Assembly: GCA_017964485.1 (NCBI GenBank) | Contig: JAGCRW010000067.1 | Coordinates: 22,614 to 86,613 of the forward strand | Reading direction: 5' to 3' | From: Muribaculaceae bacterium | GTDB lineage: Bacteria; Bacteroidota; Bacteroidia; Bacteroidales; Muribaculaceae | Length of the DNA: 64,000 nucleotides | Shown here: positions 43,249 to 51,691 of the stretch, piece after piece | Position numbering within the stretch: the stretch's first letter is position 1 | How the letters are laid out: each line of letters opens with the position of its first letter | Position numbers and translations under genes: made by a program | The notes under the pieces: model-generated | The model's input: the letters and a program-made list of their open reading frames with translations, nothing else | The model's database searches: none | Told to the model about the DNA's origin: nothing

Positions 43249-43259
43249 GCCTAACTTAG
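43228..43259 (+). promoter_or_regulatory. Promoter of the recombinase gene, overlapping a terminator
   Basis: TTTG at 43228-43231, a 20-bp spacer, TAACTTAG at 43252-43259 (one mismatch to TAnnTTTG). The -33 element and spacer lie in the hairpin loop and stem at 43213-43248. Confidence 0.5.
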
Positions 43260-43312
43260 AGGCGTTATTAAGAAACTTTACCTGAAAACTGAAGTTATCG
43301 GTCTGTCACAGC

Positions 43313-44212
43313 ATGAGTGAAATCATTGATAAATACCTGCAACACATCAAGCTAGAGTTGAATCTCTCGCGGCATACTCAGGTGGCCTACGGCAATGACT
43401 TGAGGCAGTGGGAGGCGTTCCTCACGCAGGGCGGTACCGAGCTCGACGTGACGAGTGTCACAACCAGTGACATCCGTGCGTGGATGCTGCATCTGAGCAA
43501 CGAGGGTGACAGCGCTCGCACGCTGCGGCGCAAACTTCAGGCAGTAAGGGCACTCTACAAGTGGCTCATGATTAATGGCGAGGTGACACAGAATCCCGCC
43601 GCCGAGGTAGAAATGGCACATATTCCCAAGCGACTGCCACAAATGGTAAGGGAGAGCAGTGTTGATACTGCTATCGACAGCGAGATTGATGAGAATGACT
43701 TCGACGAGGTGCGCAACCGACTCATTGTGATGATGTTGTATGAGACAGGTATGCGCCGCGATGAGCTTATTGGGCTTCTTGACCACAATGTTGACACCGC
43801 CAAAGGCGAGCTCAAAGTGCACGGCAAGCGCGACAAGGACCGTATTATTCCCTTTGGCACAGAACTTGCACAGTACATTGACAACTACCGGGCGTTCCGT
43901 GACAAGATTACCACCTGTGGCGACAGGTTCTTTGTGCGGAGCAACGGCGAGGCGCTTTACCCCATGCTCGTCTATAGAGTTGTGAAAAGCCAGCTCGGCG
44001 AGGCGGGAGTCACCAGCAAGCGCAGCCCGCACGTGCTCAGGCACACCTTCGCCACCACGATGCTCAACAATGGCGCTTCGCTCAACAGCGTCAAAGAGCT
44101 GCTGGGGCATGAGTCGCTGGCAACGACACAAATTTACACACATGTGACTTTTAGTGAATTGAAAAAAAATTATAAACTCGCCCATCCCAGGGCACTTAAA
44201 AAAGGAGGCTAA
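43313..44212 (+). CDS. xerC: Tyrosine recombinase XerC/XerD-like
   Basis: 299 residues of standard Xer length. The N-terminal SAM-like core-binding domain (YLQHIKLELNLSRHTQVAYG) is followed by the catalytic domain: Arg in TGMRRDELIGL, HxxR in SPHVLRHTFATTML, and the Tyr nucleophile in LATTQIYTHVTFSELKK. Xer recombinases resolve chromosome dimers at dif with FtsK. C or D assignment is uncertain, because Bacteroidota have several related integrases; absence of nearby mobile genes favours a housekeeping role. The hpf gene begins one base after its stop. Confidence 0.9.
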   Translation: MSEIIDKYLQHIKLELNLSRHTQVAYGNDLRQWEAFLTQGGTELDVTSVTTSDIRAWMLHLSNEGDSARTLRRKLQAVRALYKWLMINGEVTQNPAAEVEMAHIPKRLPQMVRESSVDTAIDSEIDENDFDEVRNRLIVMMLYETGMRRDELIGLLDHNVDTAKGELKVHGKRDKDRIIPFGTELAQYIDNYRAFRDKITTCGDRFFVRSNGEALYPMLVYRVVKSQLGEAGVTSKRSPHVLRHTFATTMLNNGASLNSVKELLGHESLATTQIYTHVTFSELKKNYKLAHPRALKKGG

Positions 44213-44213
44213 T

Positions 44214-44507
44214 ATGGAAATTAAAGTAAAAGCCATTCATTTTGATGCAACCGAGAAATTAGAGCAGTTTATCAACAAGAAAGTTGAGAAACTAGTAAAG
44301 CATCATGAGGAGATCACCAATGCTGAGGTGACGTTGAAAGTAGTTAAACCCGAGACAGCGATGAACAAAGAGGCAAGCATCAAGCTCGCAATGCCACGCA
44401 CCGAAGACCTCTTTGCCAACAAAGTTGCCGACACCTTTGAAGAGGCTGTAGATTTGGCAGTAGATGCACTGAAACGACAACTCGAGAAAACCAAAAAAGA
44501 CAAATAA
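44214..44507 (+). CDS. hpf: Ribosome hibernation promoting factor (short HPF/RaiA family)
   Basis: 97 residues, the length of short-form HPF. It starts MEIKVKAIHFDATEKLEQF and has the pattern KVEKLVKHHEEITNAEVTLK and ASIKLAMPRTEDLFANKVAD, ending in DTFEEAVDLAVDALKRQLEK. It binds the 30S decoding region in resting cells and stops translation, forming 100S dimers in some species. It starts one base after the recombinase stop, so the two genes are surely co-transcribed. A strong terminator follows. Confidence 0.95.
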   Translation: MEIKVKAIHFDATEKLEQFINKKVEKLVKHHEEITNAEVTLKVVKPETAMNKEASIKLAMPRTEDLFANKVADTFEEAVDLAVDALKRQLEKTKKDK

Positions 44508-44590
44508 TTCTCGATCATAAATATTGATTCTTAGATTTTCTTTCAACTCACCGCAACGCGTGAGATATCAACACAATAAGATATAACAAT

Positions 44591-44625
44591 AAGGAGCTGC
44601 GCCATCACACAGGGCGCAGCTCCTT
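44591..44625. terminator. Bidirectional terminator between hpf and the phosphoesterase gene
   Basis: Perfect 13-bp stem (AAGGAGCTGCGCC at 44591-44603 and its complement at 44613-44625) between convergent genes. Confidence 0.88.
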
Positions 44626-44655
44626 AGGTTTTTGGACTATTTTGTAGCTTATAAC

Positions 44656-46101
44656 TTATAGTTTTATCGTCAATTGATGGTCATGGGTAGCGCTTTGGTG
44701 GTCAGTGCCCACTTGATTGAGGTCTTCAAGGGCGCTGCGCAGGGTGGGCTCCACGCGGGGCATAAGGTTGCTTAGCAGGAAGGTGGCGACGCTCTCTCCA
44801 CCGTCGCCGAAGATTTCGGTCATCATCTGCTGCACTCCATTCTTGATTGCCCCGACGATGGCTTGTGCCTGTGCCGGGTCTTCACCACCCAAGGTCACTG
44901 CCATCAGGCTCTCAGTGAGCGGCTCACGCAGATGCTTTGTTATTAGGTTAGAAACGTCTCTAGCATCGCGTGGCAGCCGCGATGTGTCGATGCCTTGCTC
45001 GGCGAGTAGTGGCTCATACTGTTTGAGTCGGCTTTCCATGCGTGGCCACAATCTTCGTGAGATGAGTGCTGCCAGCACAGGTGCGCTGTTTTCAATTTTG
45101 CCGCGCCCTTTTTCTAAGATGCTCTTGTCAATGTTTTCAAAGAAGCTGGTCTCGATAGTTATTGTGTTGAGCGATGGGTCGATTATGGCGGTGCGCATGG
45201 GTAGGGGATAGGTCGATGCCGAGCCGGTGGCGACATCGGTGATGCCGCTTTCGGTAGCCGCATCGGTAATGTGCAGGTGACCAGTGAAGATTACTTTCAC
45301 GCCACCATCGCGCAGCACCTGCGCCACTTCGCTGTGGTTGGCGACAATGTAGTTGGGCAGCAGTTTCTTCTCGCCGTCGATGTGCTCAACCAGGTGGTGG
45401 TGCATCATGGCTATCACGCGTTTGTCACTCTTTTGCGCTGCTGCGAGTTGCTGCTTAATCCACTCGAGTGTCTCTGGTTTTACTCTGCCGTCGGTGTGGT
45501 AAGCCACCTCGTTGTCTCTGCTTTGAGCATATATGTTGCTGTCGATGCACAGTAGCATGATGCCTGGGATAGGCTCGCAAGTGTAGCTCAATGAGGCAGG
45601 GTCGCGCTGCGAGTCGCTGCCATAGCCAAAATGAGCGTAAATCTCGGCAAACTCCTCGCTTGTGACATTAGAAACCGCTGCTGGTTTGTCGCCTATGTAT
45701 TGCTTGCTGCTAGGACACATCACGTCGTGGTTGCCAGGGATGACGAGAGTTCTAACTCCCGCCTGCTCCAAGCGCTGTAGATGCTCGGCCAGTCGCTCGT
45801 GGCTTGCCTTCTCGCCATTGAAGGTGAGGTCACCGCTGATGAGCAGCAATTGCGGTTTTTCGTCCAATATTTCATTAACGAAACGCTGCATGATGAGGTC
45901 GCTTTGAAGCACTAGCTTAATATCATTGGCATTGAGCTGCTGTGCCGCCTTGTCATCGTCGTAGAGTGAGGGCGCCAGCAGATGAATGTCGCTGATGACC
46001 ATTATTTTATGAGGTTCGTCACTCTGCATATTTGTCGCGTTAATAGCTGGTGCCATTACACTCGATAGCAAGCACCAAGCAGTGAGCAAAAAGTGTTTCA
46101 T
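44656..46101 (-). CDS. Exported calcineurin-like metallophosphoesterase
   Basis: 481 residues from the ATG at 46101, which opens a signal peptide (MKHFLLTAWCLLSSVMAPAI). A longer frame adds seven residues of little value. The dimetal motifs are complete: VISDIHLLAPS (DxH), LISGDLTFNGEKASH (GD), IPGNHDVM (GNHD), AMMHHHLVEH and FTGHLHITDAA (GHxH). Substrates of this exported group are often nucleotides or phosphodiesters, but none can be assigned. The C-terminal 170 residues are helical and of unknown role. Transcribed alone toward the hpf gene. Confidence 0.9.
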   Translation of the reverse strand: MKHFLLTAWCLLSSVMAPAINATNMQSDEPHKIMVISDIHLLAPSLYDDDKAAQQLNANDIKLVLQSDLIMQRFVNEILDEKPQLLLISGDLTFNGEKASHERLAEHLQRLEQAGVRTLVIPGNHDVMCPSSKQYIGDKPAAVSNVTSEEFAEIYAHFGYGSDSQRDPASLSYTCEPIPGIMLLCIDSNIYAQSRDNEVAYHTDGRVKPETLEWIKQQLAAAQKSDKRVIAMMHHHLVEHIDGEKKLLPNYIVANHSEVAQVLRDGGVKVIFTGHLHITDAATESGITDVATGSASTYPLPMRTAIIDPSLNTITIETSFFENIDKSILEKGRGKIENSAPVLAALISRRLWPRMESRLKQYEPLLAEQGIDTSRLPRDARDVSNLITKHLREPLTESLMAVTLGGEDPAQAQAIVGAIKNGVQQMMTEIFGDGGESVATFLLSNLMPRVEPTLRSALEDLNQVGTDHQSATHDHQLTIKL

Positions 46102-46287
46102 GTCAAATATTATTATTATCAACTAATATAACGCAAAGAGATGATGAATGTTTCCTTCAATCAATAAAACTTTAGTTCATTTTGCAACTATTAAGAATAC
46201 TATAATGGCACACAATAAACAAGGCTAAATTGCAGTTAAATAATTAAATGAAATAAAGATTATTAACCATAATAACATTAACTCATT

Positions 46288-46833
46288 ATGAAATTCTTAA
46301 AAGTTACAGTCTTGATTGTTGCGATTGCTTTGCTGGGCGGCACATTCACTCTTGAGGCCAAGTCAAAGAAGCGTCGCCACACCACTAAAAAAGAGAAAAC
46401 TATGCCAAAGAAGAAAAAAAGCACTAAGGCCCAACAGTGTGCTCTCGATATGGTGGAGTATGAATATGGTGGAATGATGATGTATCCCGTGTCACGAGTG
46501 CGTGTGGAGCGCCAGAATGGAAAAGTGGTGCTGTTTACACAGGGCACTCGCACCGAAGAGCAGAAGTTTGTCCTCAATGACGGCGAGCAGCTTCTCAAGG
46601 AGGCATTGGCAATAATCGAGGAGGAGAATATGCTTGACTATGGCGTTAGTTATGATGTGCCACCCGAAATGCAGCCACTTGACGGATATGCGTGGTGGTT
46701 CAAAGCACAGCTTGCCGATGGCCGCTCGGTGGATAGTCGAGGACGCAACGCAGATCCTGGAGGTGAAGGCTTGAGCAAGATGAGAAAACTGCTCTTTGGT
46801 CGTGCCCACAAACTGCTGGGATTGGATTTTTAG
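46288..46833 (+). CDS. Small exported basic protein (hypothetical)
   Basis: 181 residues with a signal peptide (MKFLKVTVLIVAIALLGGTF). A lysine-rich stretch follows (KSKKRRHTTKKEK, MPKKKKSTKA), then a globular part with YEYGGMMMYPVSRVRVERQN and a conserved-looking PLDGYAWWFKAQLADGRSVD. I cannot name a family. The basic stretch could bind peptidoglycan or nucleic acid. It is monocistronic, convergent with the PstS-like gene, and ends in TAG next to a hairpin terminator. Confidence 0.75.
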   Translation: MKFLKVTVLIVAIALLGGTFTLEAKSKKRRHTTKKEKTMPKKKKSTKAQQCALDMVEYEYGGMMMYPVSRVRVERQNGKVVLFTQGTRTEEQKFVLNDGEQLLKEALAIIEEENMLDYGVSYDVPPEMQPLDGYAWWFKAQLADGRSVDSRGRNADPGGEGLSKMRKLLFGRAHKLLGLDF

Positions 46834-46860
46834 TAGTTGACTTGTTTTTCAGACAATAAA

Positions 46861-46892
46861 AGTGCCGTGGTTGGGTTCCCAATCACGGCACT
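46861..46892. terminator. Hairpin terminator between convergent genes
   Basis: 12-bp stem with one G-T pair (AGTGCCGTGGTT at 46861-46872 with AATCACGGCACT at 46881-46892). A TTTT run follows on the minus-strand side, so it mainly serves the PstS-like gene. Confidence 0.75.
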
Positions 46893-46913
46893 GTGCATTA
46901 GAATCACTTTTAG

Positions 46914-47957
46914 TTAGTTGGCTACATATCCGCTGGCTTCGATGATTTTCTTACCATCAGTAGTAGTGAGGTAATCAAAGATTTTGCGGGTATAGCTGTC
47001 GGCTGGTGTGTCGCTACGTATCACGGCCACAACAGATGAAACAAAAGGATAGGACCTATCGCGGATGTGTTCCTTAGTGGGTGGCACACTGTTGATGGCG
47101 ATTGCTTTGACATATTCGACCGATTCCGACATATTAAGATAGTAATAATAAGGAGAATAAGCAATGCCGTCAATTGCTTGATGAAGCATCATATAGGGCC
47201 ATATCATCGAACCACCACGCAGTTCGGGTAAGTCAATCATCGGAGTTCCCTGCATGACAAGTTTCTCCATTTTCTCCTGACTGCCCGAGTTGCGGTTGCG
47301 AGTGAAAGCTACAATGGTTTTGTCTTCTCCACCCACTTGGCTCCAGCGTGTGATTTTACCGCTATAGATGCCAACTATCTGTTCGTGAGAGAGATTGTTT
47401 ACATTGTTTTGGCGATTGAGCAGAAATGCAAACGAGTCGAGAGCAATTGGCTTTTCAATAAGCGTCACGCCTTTCTCTTGAGCGTAATTTTGCTCATCTT
47501 CCGAACTCTCACGGGCACATATAATCAATTCTACCGTTCCATCAATCAAGTTGTTATAAGATGGATGAGTATTGTTCTCTTTAAGTTTGGTATAGAGCAG
47601 TCGGATAGCATTATCTGCATAATCGTCTGTTTTAGACAATAATCGTAAGCAACGTGCTCCGTCGGTTGGGGTTGGAAGCCAAACGCATCGATAATCACCC
47701 ACAAGCGAAGCTGCAAGCATAGCTCTTATGGGTTCCGTGGAGTCGGAACCATCAATAACAGGAAAGGTTTCTTCGTTCAAACCTTCAATCTTTGCGACAT
47801 CTGGCGGAGTTACTTCCTGGGCGACAGGCTCATCTTCGGTCCATGCCACCGATGGCAGTATTGGAGGCAATTCAGAGTCCAATTCAGGTTCATCTCCACC
47901 GCACGAGCAGCACATCATCAATGAGAATAGTAATGAGAGAAAAATGTTAATTTTCAT
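46914..47957 (-). CDS. PstS-like substrate-binding lipoprotein
   Basis: 347 residues. The signal ends in a lipobox-like CCSC (LFSLMMCCSCGGDEPELDSE). The fold resembles PstS phosphate-binding proteins: ETFPVIDGSDSTEPIRAMLA with SDST near the ligand site, IVGIYSGKITRWSQVGGEDK, FTRNRNSGSQEKMEKLVMQG and FDYLTTTDGKKIIEASGYVA. Anion specificity is inferred. No Pst permease or ATPase gene is in the window, so it may act as a sensor or scavenger. It is last in a series of three lipoprotein genes divergent from the ECF sigma factor gene. Confidence 0.85.
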   Translation of the reverse strand: MKINIFLSLLFSLMMCCSCGGDEPELDSELPPILPSVAWTEDEPVAQEVTPPDVAKIEGLNEETFPVIDGSDSTEPIRAMLAASLVGDYRCVWLPTPTDGARCLRLLSKTDDYADNAIRLLYTKLKENNTHPSYNNLIDGTVELIICARESSEDEQNYAQEKGVTLIEKPIALDSFAFLLNRQNNVNNLSHEQIVGIYSGKITRWSQVGGEDKTIVAFTRNRNSGSQEKMEKLVMQGTPMIDLPELRGGSMIWPYMMLHQAIDGIAYSPYYYYLNMSESVEYVKAIAINSVPPTKEHIRDRSYPFVSSVVAVIRSDTPADSYTRKIFDYLTTTDGKKIIEASGYVAN

Positions 47958-47997
47958 ATCGTTATATTTGTCTGTTGTATGCTACTATGTTGCAATT

Positions 47998-48432
47998 TCA
48001 GCTTTCCCTTTTTTGAGAGAACTTGAGATGGTCAAAAATGTCGCCAGCGGTTAAGTCAACTATCAAGTCTCGCGCGTCGGTCTGGCTGTCAAGAGGCAAG
48101 AAAGTGATAGTTGCAAGTTTCTTGTCAATCTTCACTTCCCACCAAGCGCCTTTGAGATGATGGCGGTCTTCATTATCAGGGAAAATAATTTGCCCAGTAT
48201 AATCTTTTCCCTCAATGACATCTGAAATCCAGGGATGATAGTTCTTACATTCAAATGTGTAGCTGCCACCATCGGCAGGGACAATAAAAACTTTGCCTTG
48301 CTGGACGAGTTCGCTGGGGTTAATCCATTTCATTGCTTCCCAGTCACCATCTCTTAGTTCTTCTTTCTCACAGGAGGAAAGACTAAGTGCAGCAACACAT
48401 GCCAGCAGCAATATTTTCAAAAATTTTGTCAT
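47998..48432 (-). CDS. Small lipoprotein (hypothetical)
   Basis: 144 residues. The lipobox LSSC ends a clear signal (KILLLACVAALSLSSCEKEE). The mature part is beta-rich with aromatic-Gly patterns (VFIVPADGGSYTFECKNYHP, GAWWEVKIDKKLATITFLPL) like the BACON-type or immunoglobulin-like folds common in Bacteroidota surface proteins. No firm family assignment. It lies 40 bp from the PstS-like gene and 23 bp from the gene upstream on the same strand. Confidence 0.75.
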   Translation of the reverse strand: MTKFLKILLLACVAALSLSSCEKEELRDGDWEAMKWINPSELVQQGKVFIVPADGGSYTFECKNYHPWISDVIEGKDYTGQIIFPDNEDRHHLKGAWWEVKIDKKLATITFLPLDSQTDARDLIVDLTAGDIFDHLKFSQKRES

Positions 48433-48455
48433 AGTAGTGAGAATGTGTTTTTTAA

Positions 48456-49565
48456 TTATTGCGGTATTACTACAAATGAGGTAATCGACTTGTCTCCGAA
48501 ATCCATTATCTTGTGCTCATTTTTGAAAATTGCATTACCATATTCCTTGAGATAACCTTCACCTCCTGCCACGAATGTATTAACAGGATTGAATTTGCTT
48601 ACTACTGAATAAATCTCGTTGTTCTCGACAATCATATTTACAACACTTGAGTAATTGTTCTTTCCTTGACCAGTCTCTTGGTCAACATATCCATACCAAT
48701 CGAGTTCAGCAGTGAGATCATAGTATTTATTTCCAACCATCATTGCTGCTTTTCTTACATTGTGCTCATCAATAACATAGCCACCCAAACACAGTTTTCC
48801 GTTAAGAGCGCAAGCGCTGTTGATAGAAGATAAATAATTGTCAACAACTATTTTCCCGTTTACCCAGTAGGCACCTTGACCGTTGGTAGTTGTTCCAAGC
48901 AAATATAAATTATGATCTACCATACAAATTTGCTCAACAATTAAGCCAGTAGCTTCATATAGATTTTGTCCATTTTTTTCAACATACCATGGCCCCTCAC
49001 CATTGATGTGATAAACATAATAATAATTACCGCTTTCATCAACTTCATAAAAACTTCTTAATGAAAAAGAACCATCTTCCTCTTTGTAATCCTCGGGATT
49101 AATAAGGGTGTATTGCTTTGAGATGCCGTTCATGTCAAAGACAATATTCTTTTTTTCGGTATTATTTAAGCAATTGAAATAATAATTGGAGCTAAATGGT
49201 TTAAACATGATAAACCAATCGTCTCCCAAATAGTTATCAAGGAAGGAAATATGTTTTCTTTCATTAATGCTGCCATTATCATATCTCAGCATGTTGTATC
49301 CATCGTTGGACTTGCTCCAAATCCAAACCTGGCCATTATAATAGAACACTTGTCTAAAGTTGTCATTGCTCTCAACGATTTTAGTGCTTTTTATCTGACC
49401 GTCGGCGGTCGACATCGTGAAGATTGTGTTGGCATTAAAGTAGTCGGTACACAATGCTATAATAGTCACATCCTTGGCGCTAGGGTTCCAAGGTTCATCA
49501 CCATTCTCCTGGCAAGAGCAAAGAGCCAAAGTCAACGCAAAAAGTAATATTAGTTTTGTTTTCAT
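48456..49565 (-). CDS. Propeller-like lipoprotein (hypothetical)
   Basis: 369 residues from the ATG at 49565, chosen because it opens a lipoprotein signal (MKTKLILLFALTLALCSCQE, lipobox CSC). A longer frame would run through the intergenic region. The mature part shows repeated beta-strand units such as VWIWSKSNDGYNMLRY, NLYLLGTTTNGQGAYW and GKLCLGGYVIDEHNV, typical of beta-propellers. No catalytic motif seen. It is the first of three lipoprotein genes, starting 192 bp from the divergent ECF sigma gene. Confidence 0.75.
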   Translation of the reverse strand: MKTKLILLFALTLALCSCQENGDEPWNPSAKDVTIIALCTDYFNANTIFTMSTADGQIKSTKIVESNDNFRQVFYYNGQVWIWSKSNDGYNMLRYDNGSINERKHISFLDNYLGDDWFIMFKPFSSNYYFNCLNNTEKKNIVFDMNGISKQYTLINPEDYKEEDGSFSLRSFYEVDESGNYYYVYHINGEGPWYVEKNGQNLYEATGLIVEQICMVDHNLYLLGTTTNGQGAYWVNGKIVVDNYLSSINSACALNGKLCLGGYVIDEHNVRKAAMMVGNKYYDLTAELDWYGYVDQETGQGKNNYSSVVNMIVENNEIYSVVSKFNPVNTFVAGGEGYLKEYGNAIFKNEHKIMDFGDKSITSFVVIPQ

Positions 49566-49670
49566 ATTGTTATGTTTGTTTGTGATTGTCAGTTTGCCAC
49601 AATTTTTTATTATTTTTGCAAAGTTACTTCTTTTATTGTTATTCACTTATTAAATGCTCAAAAAACAGAA

Positions 49671-49713
49671 ATCTTGCATGATTTTCAAAAAAAATGCAAT
49701 GCTGCTGCAAGAT
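49671..49713. promoter_or_regulatory. Inverted repeat in the divergent region before the ECF sigma gene
   Basis: ATCTTGCA at 49671-49678 and TGCAAGAT at 49706-49713, 27 bp apart, 45 bp upstream of the sigma start. It could be a regulator site or a hairpin. A TAACTTTG -7 box for the divergent lipoprotein series lies at 49619-49626. Confidence 0.4.
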
Positions 49714-49757
49714 TTTTGTTGGTTGTGCATTTATAATATAGAAGTTTGTTTGGAGAA

Positions 49758-50339
49758 ATGAACAAAGATAGCGGAGCGATCAATGAGAAACTCGTGCGCG
49801 ACATCATGCATGGCGACTCTAAGGCTATGAGGCGACTCTATGACCTCACCGTGAGTAGCATGACTGCCGTGTGTTCTCGCTATGTGCCCAATGACGACGA
49901 TGTGAAAGATGTGCTTCAAGATAGTTATATAAAGATTTTCAGCAATTTAAGCACATTCCGTTACAAGGATGAGAGCTCACTGTGCTCATGGATGTCACGC
50001 ATTGTAATAAATGAATCACTACAGCTGTTGCGACGCATGAAATCCAATCCATTTATCATGTCTCTTGAAGATGCTCCCGAAAATGATATTATAGAAGGCG
50101 AAGAAACTGCACTTGCAGCAATTGCCTCAAAACTCGACATTGGCGAAATGATGAAACTTGTGCGACAGTTACCTGATGGATATCGCACAGTTTTCAACCT
50201 CTTTGCGATTGAACAATTACCTCATCGCACCATTGCCAGCATGCTTGGAATAAGCGAGAACACGTCGGCTTCTCAGTTCCACCGTGCACGCAAACTGCTT
50301 GCTCAGAAAATTATGGATCTAAAAAACTCCATTACATGA
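49758..50339 (+). CDS. ECF-type RNA polymerase sigma factor
   Basis: 193 residues from the ATG at 49758; a TTG at 49746 is possible but not needed. Sigma-70 region 2 includes DDDVKDVLQDSYIKIFSNLS and region 4 includes QLPDGYRTVFNLFAIEQLPH with RTIASMLGISENTSASQFHR. ECF factors direct polymerase to stress or uptake genes when released by an anti-sigma. The next gene overlaps it by four bases (ATGA) and encodes a dual-membrane anti-sigma-like protein, so the pair forms one signalling unit. Targets may include the divergent lipoprotein genes. Confidence 0.93.
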   Translation: MNKDSGAINEKLVRDIMHGDSKAMRRLYDLTVSSMTAVCSRYVPNDDDVKDVLQDSYIKIFSNLSTFRYKDESSLCSWMSRIVINESLQLLRRMKSNPFIMSLEDAPENDIIEGEETALAAIASKLDIGEMMKLVRQLPDGYRTVFNLFAIEQLPHRTIASMLGISENTSASQFHRARKLLAQKIMDLKNSIT

Positions 50340-51607
50340 ACAACGACTTTATCGATATAATGCATGAGCGGTTGTCGCAACATCAGATGCCCGAGCCAGT
50401 GGGATTGTGGCACGATATTGCCATAGCTTTAGATGCCAATCAAAAGAAAAAAGATTTTAATCTAGCTCGTTGGGGTAAGGTTGCTGCTGTGGCAGCAGCT
50501 ATAATTGCTGTAGCAGTGATGTTTCAAGTGTTGCGCAATCAAGAGCCGCAAGCGACATTTAATGGCAATGAAGTGGCTAAAACTGAAACTCCACGAACAG
50601 ATGTGAAGATGCCCTCCACATCTCCCGAAGAAGATACTGATGATATTGTTGACCAATCTCTTGCACAACAACGTAATGTCAATAATAGTAATGCTGGCAA
50701 AGCTACTGCTGCCACTACAGAGCACATTGCAACTGAGCCCGCAGTTGAAGAAAATATTATAAAAACCGAAGTGGAAGAAGTGGCTCCGTCGCCACAAAAA
50801 GATAATCAAGAAGTCGAGAAGTCCACAACTCCCCCGACACCGAATCAACAAGGTGTCAAGACTCCGAAAAATGAGCAAAGAGAGCCATTATTCGCAATTA
50901 ATTCAAACACTAGGATAGCAGGTAAAAAAGCAGAAAACAAGATAAATGTGTCGCTATATTATAGTGGTATCAGCACAATTTCCAATCAGGTTGAATGGGA
51001 TGGTGCTCTTAATTCATCTGCTGACCCTCCTGGCAATGCAAGTAATCCGGGACAGACTGACGAACCGCAATATAGCAATAATCCTAATGATTACAATTAC
51101 TATCATCAAGTGCCCATAAGAGTGGGAGCGAAGGTGGCTTTCAACATTGGTGACAAGTGGAGGATAGGTAGTGGCTTGATATTTACAAGACTGAAGCAGA
51201 AGGCTAAGGCTAAAGTTGGTATCACCTATCAAAATATTGATGGAACGTTCAACTATTTGGGCTTGCCAGCCTATGTGTCGCGCGATGTGTGGAGAAACAA
51301 GCGTTTCCAAGTCTATGCTAATGCCGGAGCAATGATGGAATTCAATTTAAACAATCACATGCAAATAACTCGCCACAGAGGAAGAGAGAAAACTGTCATA
51401 ACCTACGACAACCGCGACCACAGGCCACAATTCTCGATAAATGCTGGAATCGGAGCGCAGTATAATATAATTGATAAATTGGGTATTTATATGGAGCCTG
51501 GTATCTCATATTATTTCAACAATGGTAGTGATATTTATAATCTTTATAAAGATAAGCCTTTCAATTTCGACTTTAACTTGGGTATCCGCCTGAATATTGG
51601 TAAATAA
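50336..51607 (+). CDS. Dual membrane-spanning anti-sigma-like protein (IM helix plus OM beta-barrel)
   Basis: 423 residues. Residues 1-45 are cytoplasmic and anti-sigma-like (DIMHERLSQHQMPEPVGLWH). A single inner-membrane helix follows at about 47-66 (GKVAAVAAAIIAVAVMFQVL). A long Thr/Pro/Glu-rich linker (70-185) could cross the periplasm. The C-terminus is an outer-membrane beta-barrel (190-423: VPIRVGAKVAFNIGDKWRIG, FSINAGIGAQYNIIDKLGIY, FDFNLGIRLNIGK). This is the architecture reported in Bacteroides as dual membrane-spanning anti-sigma factors. It overlaps the sigma gene by 4 bp and is followed by a strong terminator. Confidence 0.85.
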   Translation: MNNDFIDIMHERLSQHQMPEPVGLWHDIAIALDANQKKKDFNLARWGKVAAVAAAIIAVAVMFQVLRNQEPQATFNGNEVAKTETPRTDVKMPSTSPEEDTDDIVDQSLAQQRNVNNSNAGKATAATTEHIATEPAVEENIIKTEVEEVAPSPQKDNQEVEKSTTPPTPNQQGVKTPKNEQREPLFAINSNTRIAGKKAENKINVSLYYSGISTISNQVEWDGALNSSADPPGNASNPGQTDEPQYSNNPNDYNYYHQVPIRVGAKVAFNIGDKWRIGSGLIFTRLKQKAKAKVGITYQNIDGTFNYLGLPAYVSRDVWRNKRFQVYANAGAMMEFNLNNHMQITRHRGREKTVITYDNRDHRPQFSINAGIGAQYNIIDKLGIYMEPGISYYFNNGSDIYNLYKDKPFNFDFNLGIRLNIGK

Positions 51608-51634
51608 TTAAGCTTTATAAATAGTATGCCAAAA

Positions 51635-51668
51635 AAGATGCTGCGCACCGTTTGCGCAGCATCTTTTT
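51635..51668. terminator. Bidirectional terminator between the anti-sigma and amidase genes
   Basis: Perfect 13-bp stem (AAGATGCTGCGCA at 51635-51647 and its complement at 51653-51665), 5-nt loop, then TTTTT. Confidence 0.92.
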
Positions 51669-51691
51669 AATTGGTTGATTTCAAGTGATGA

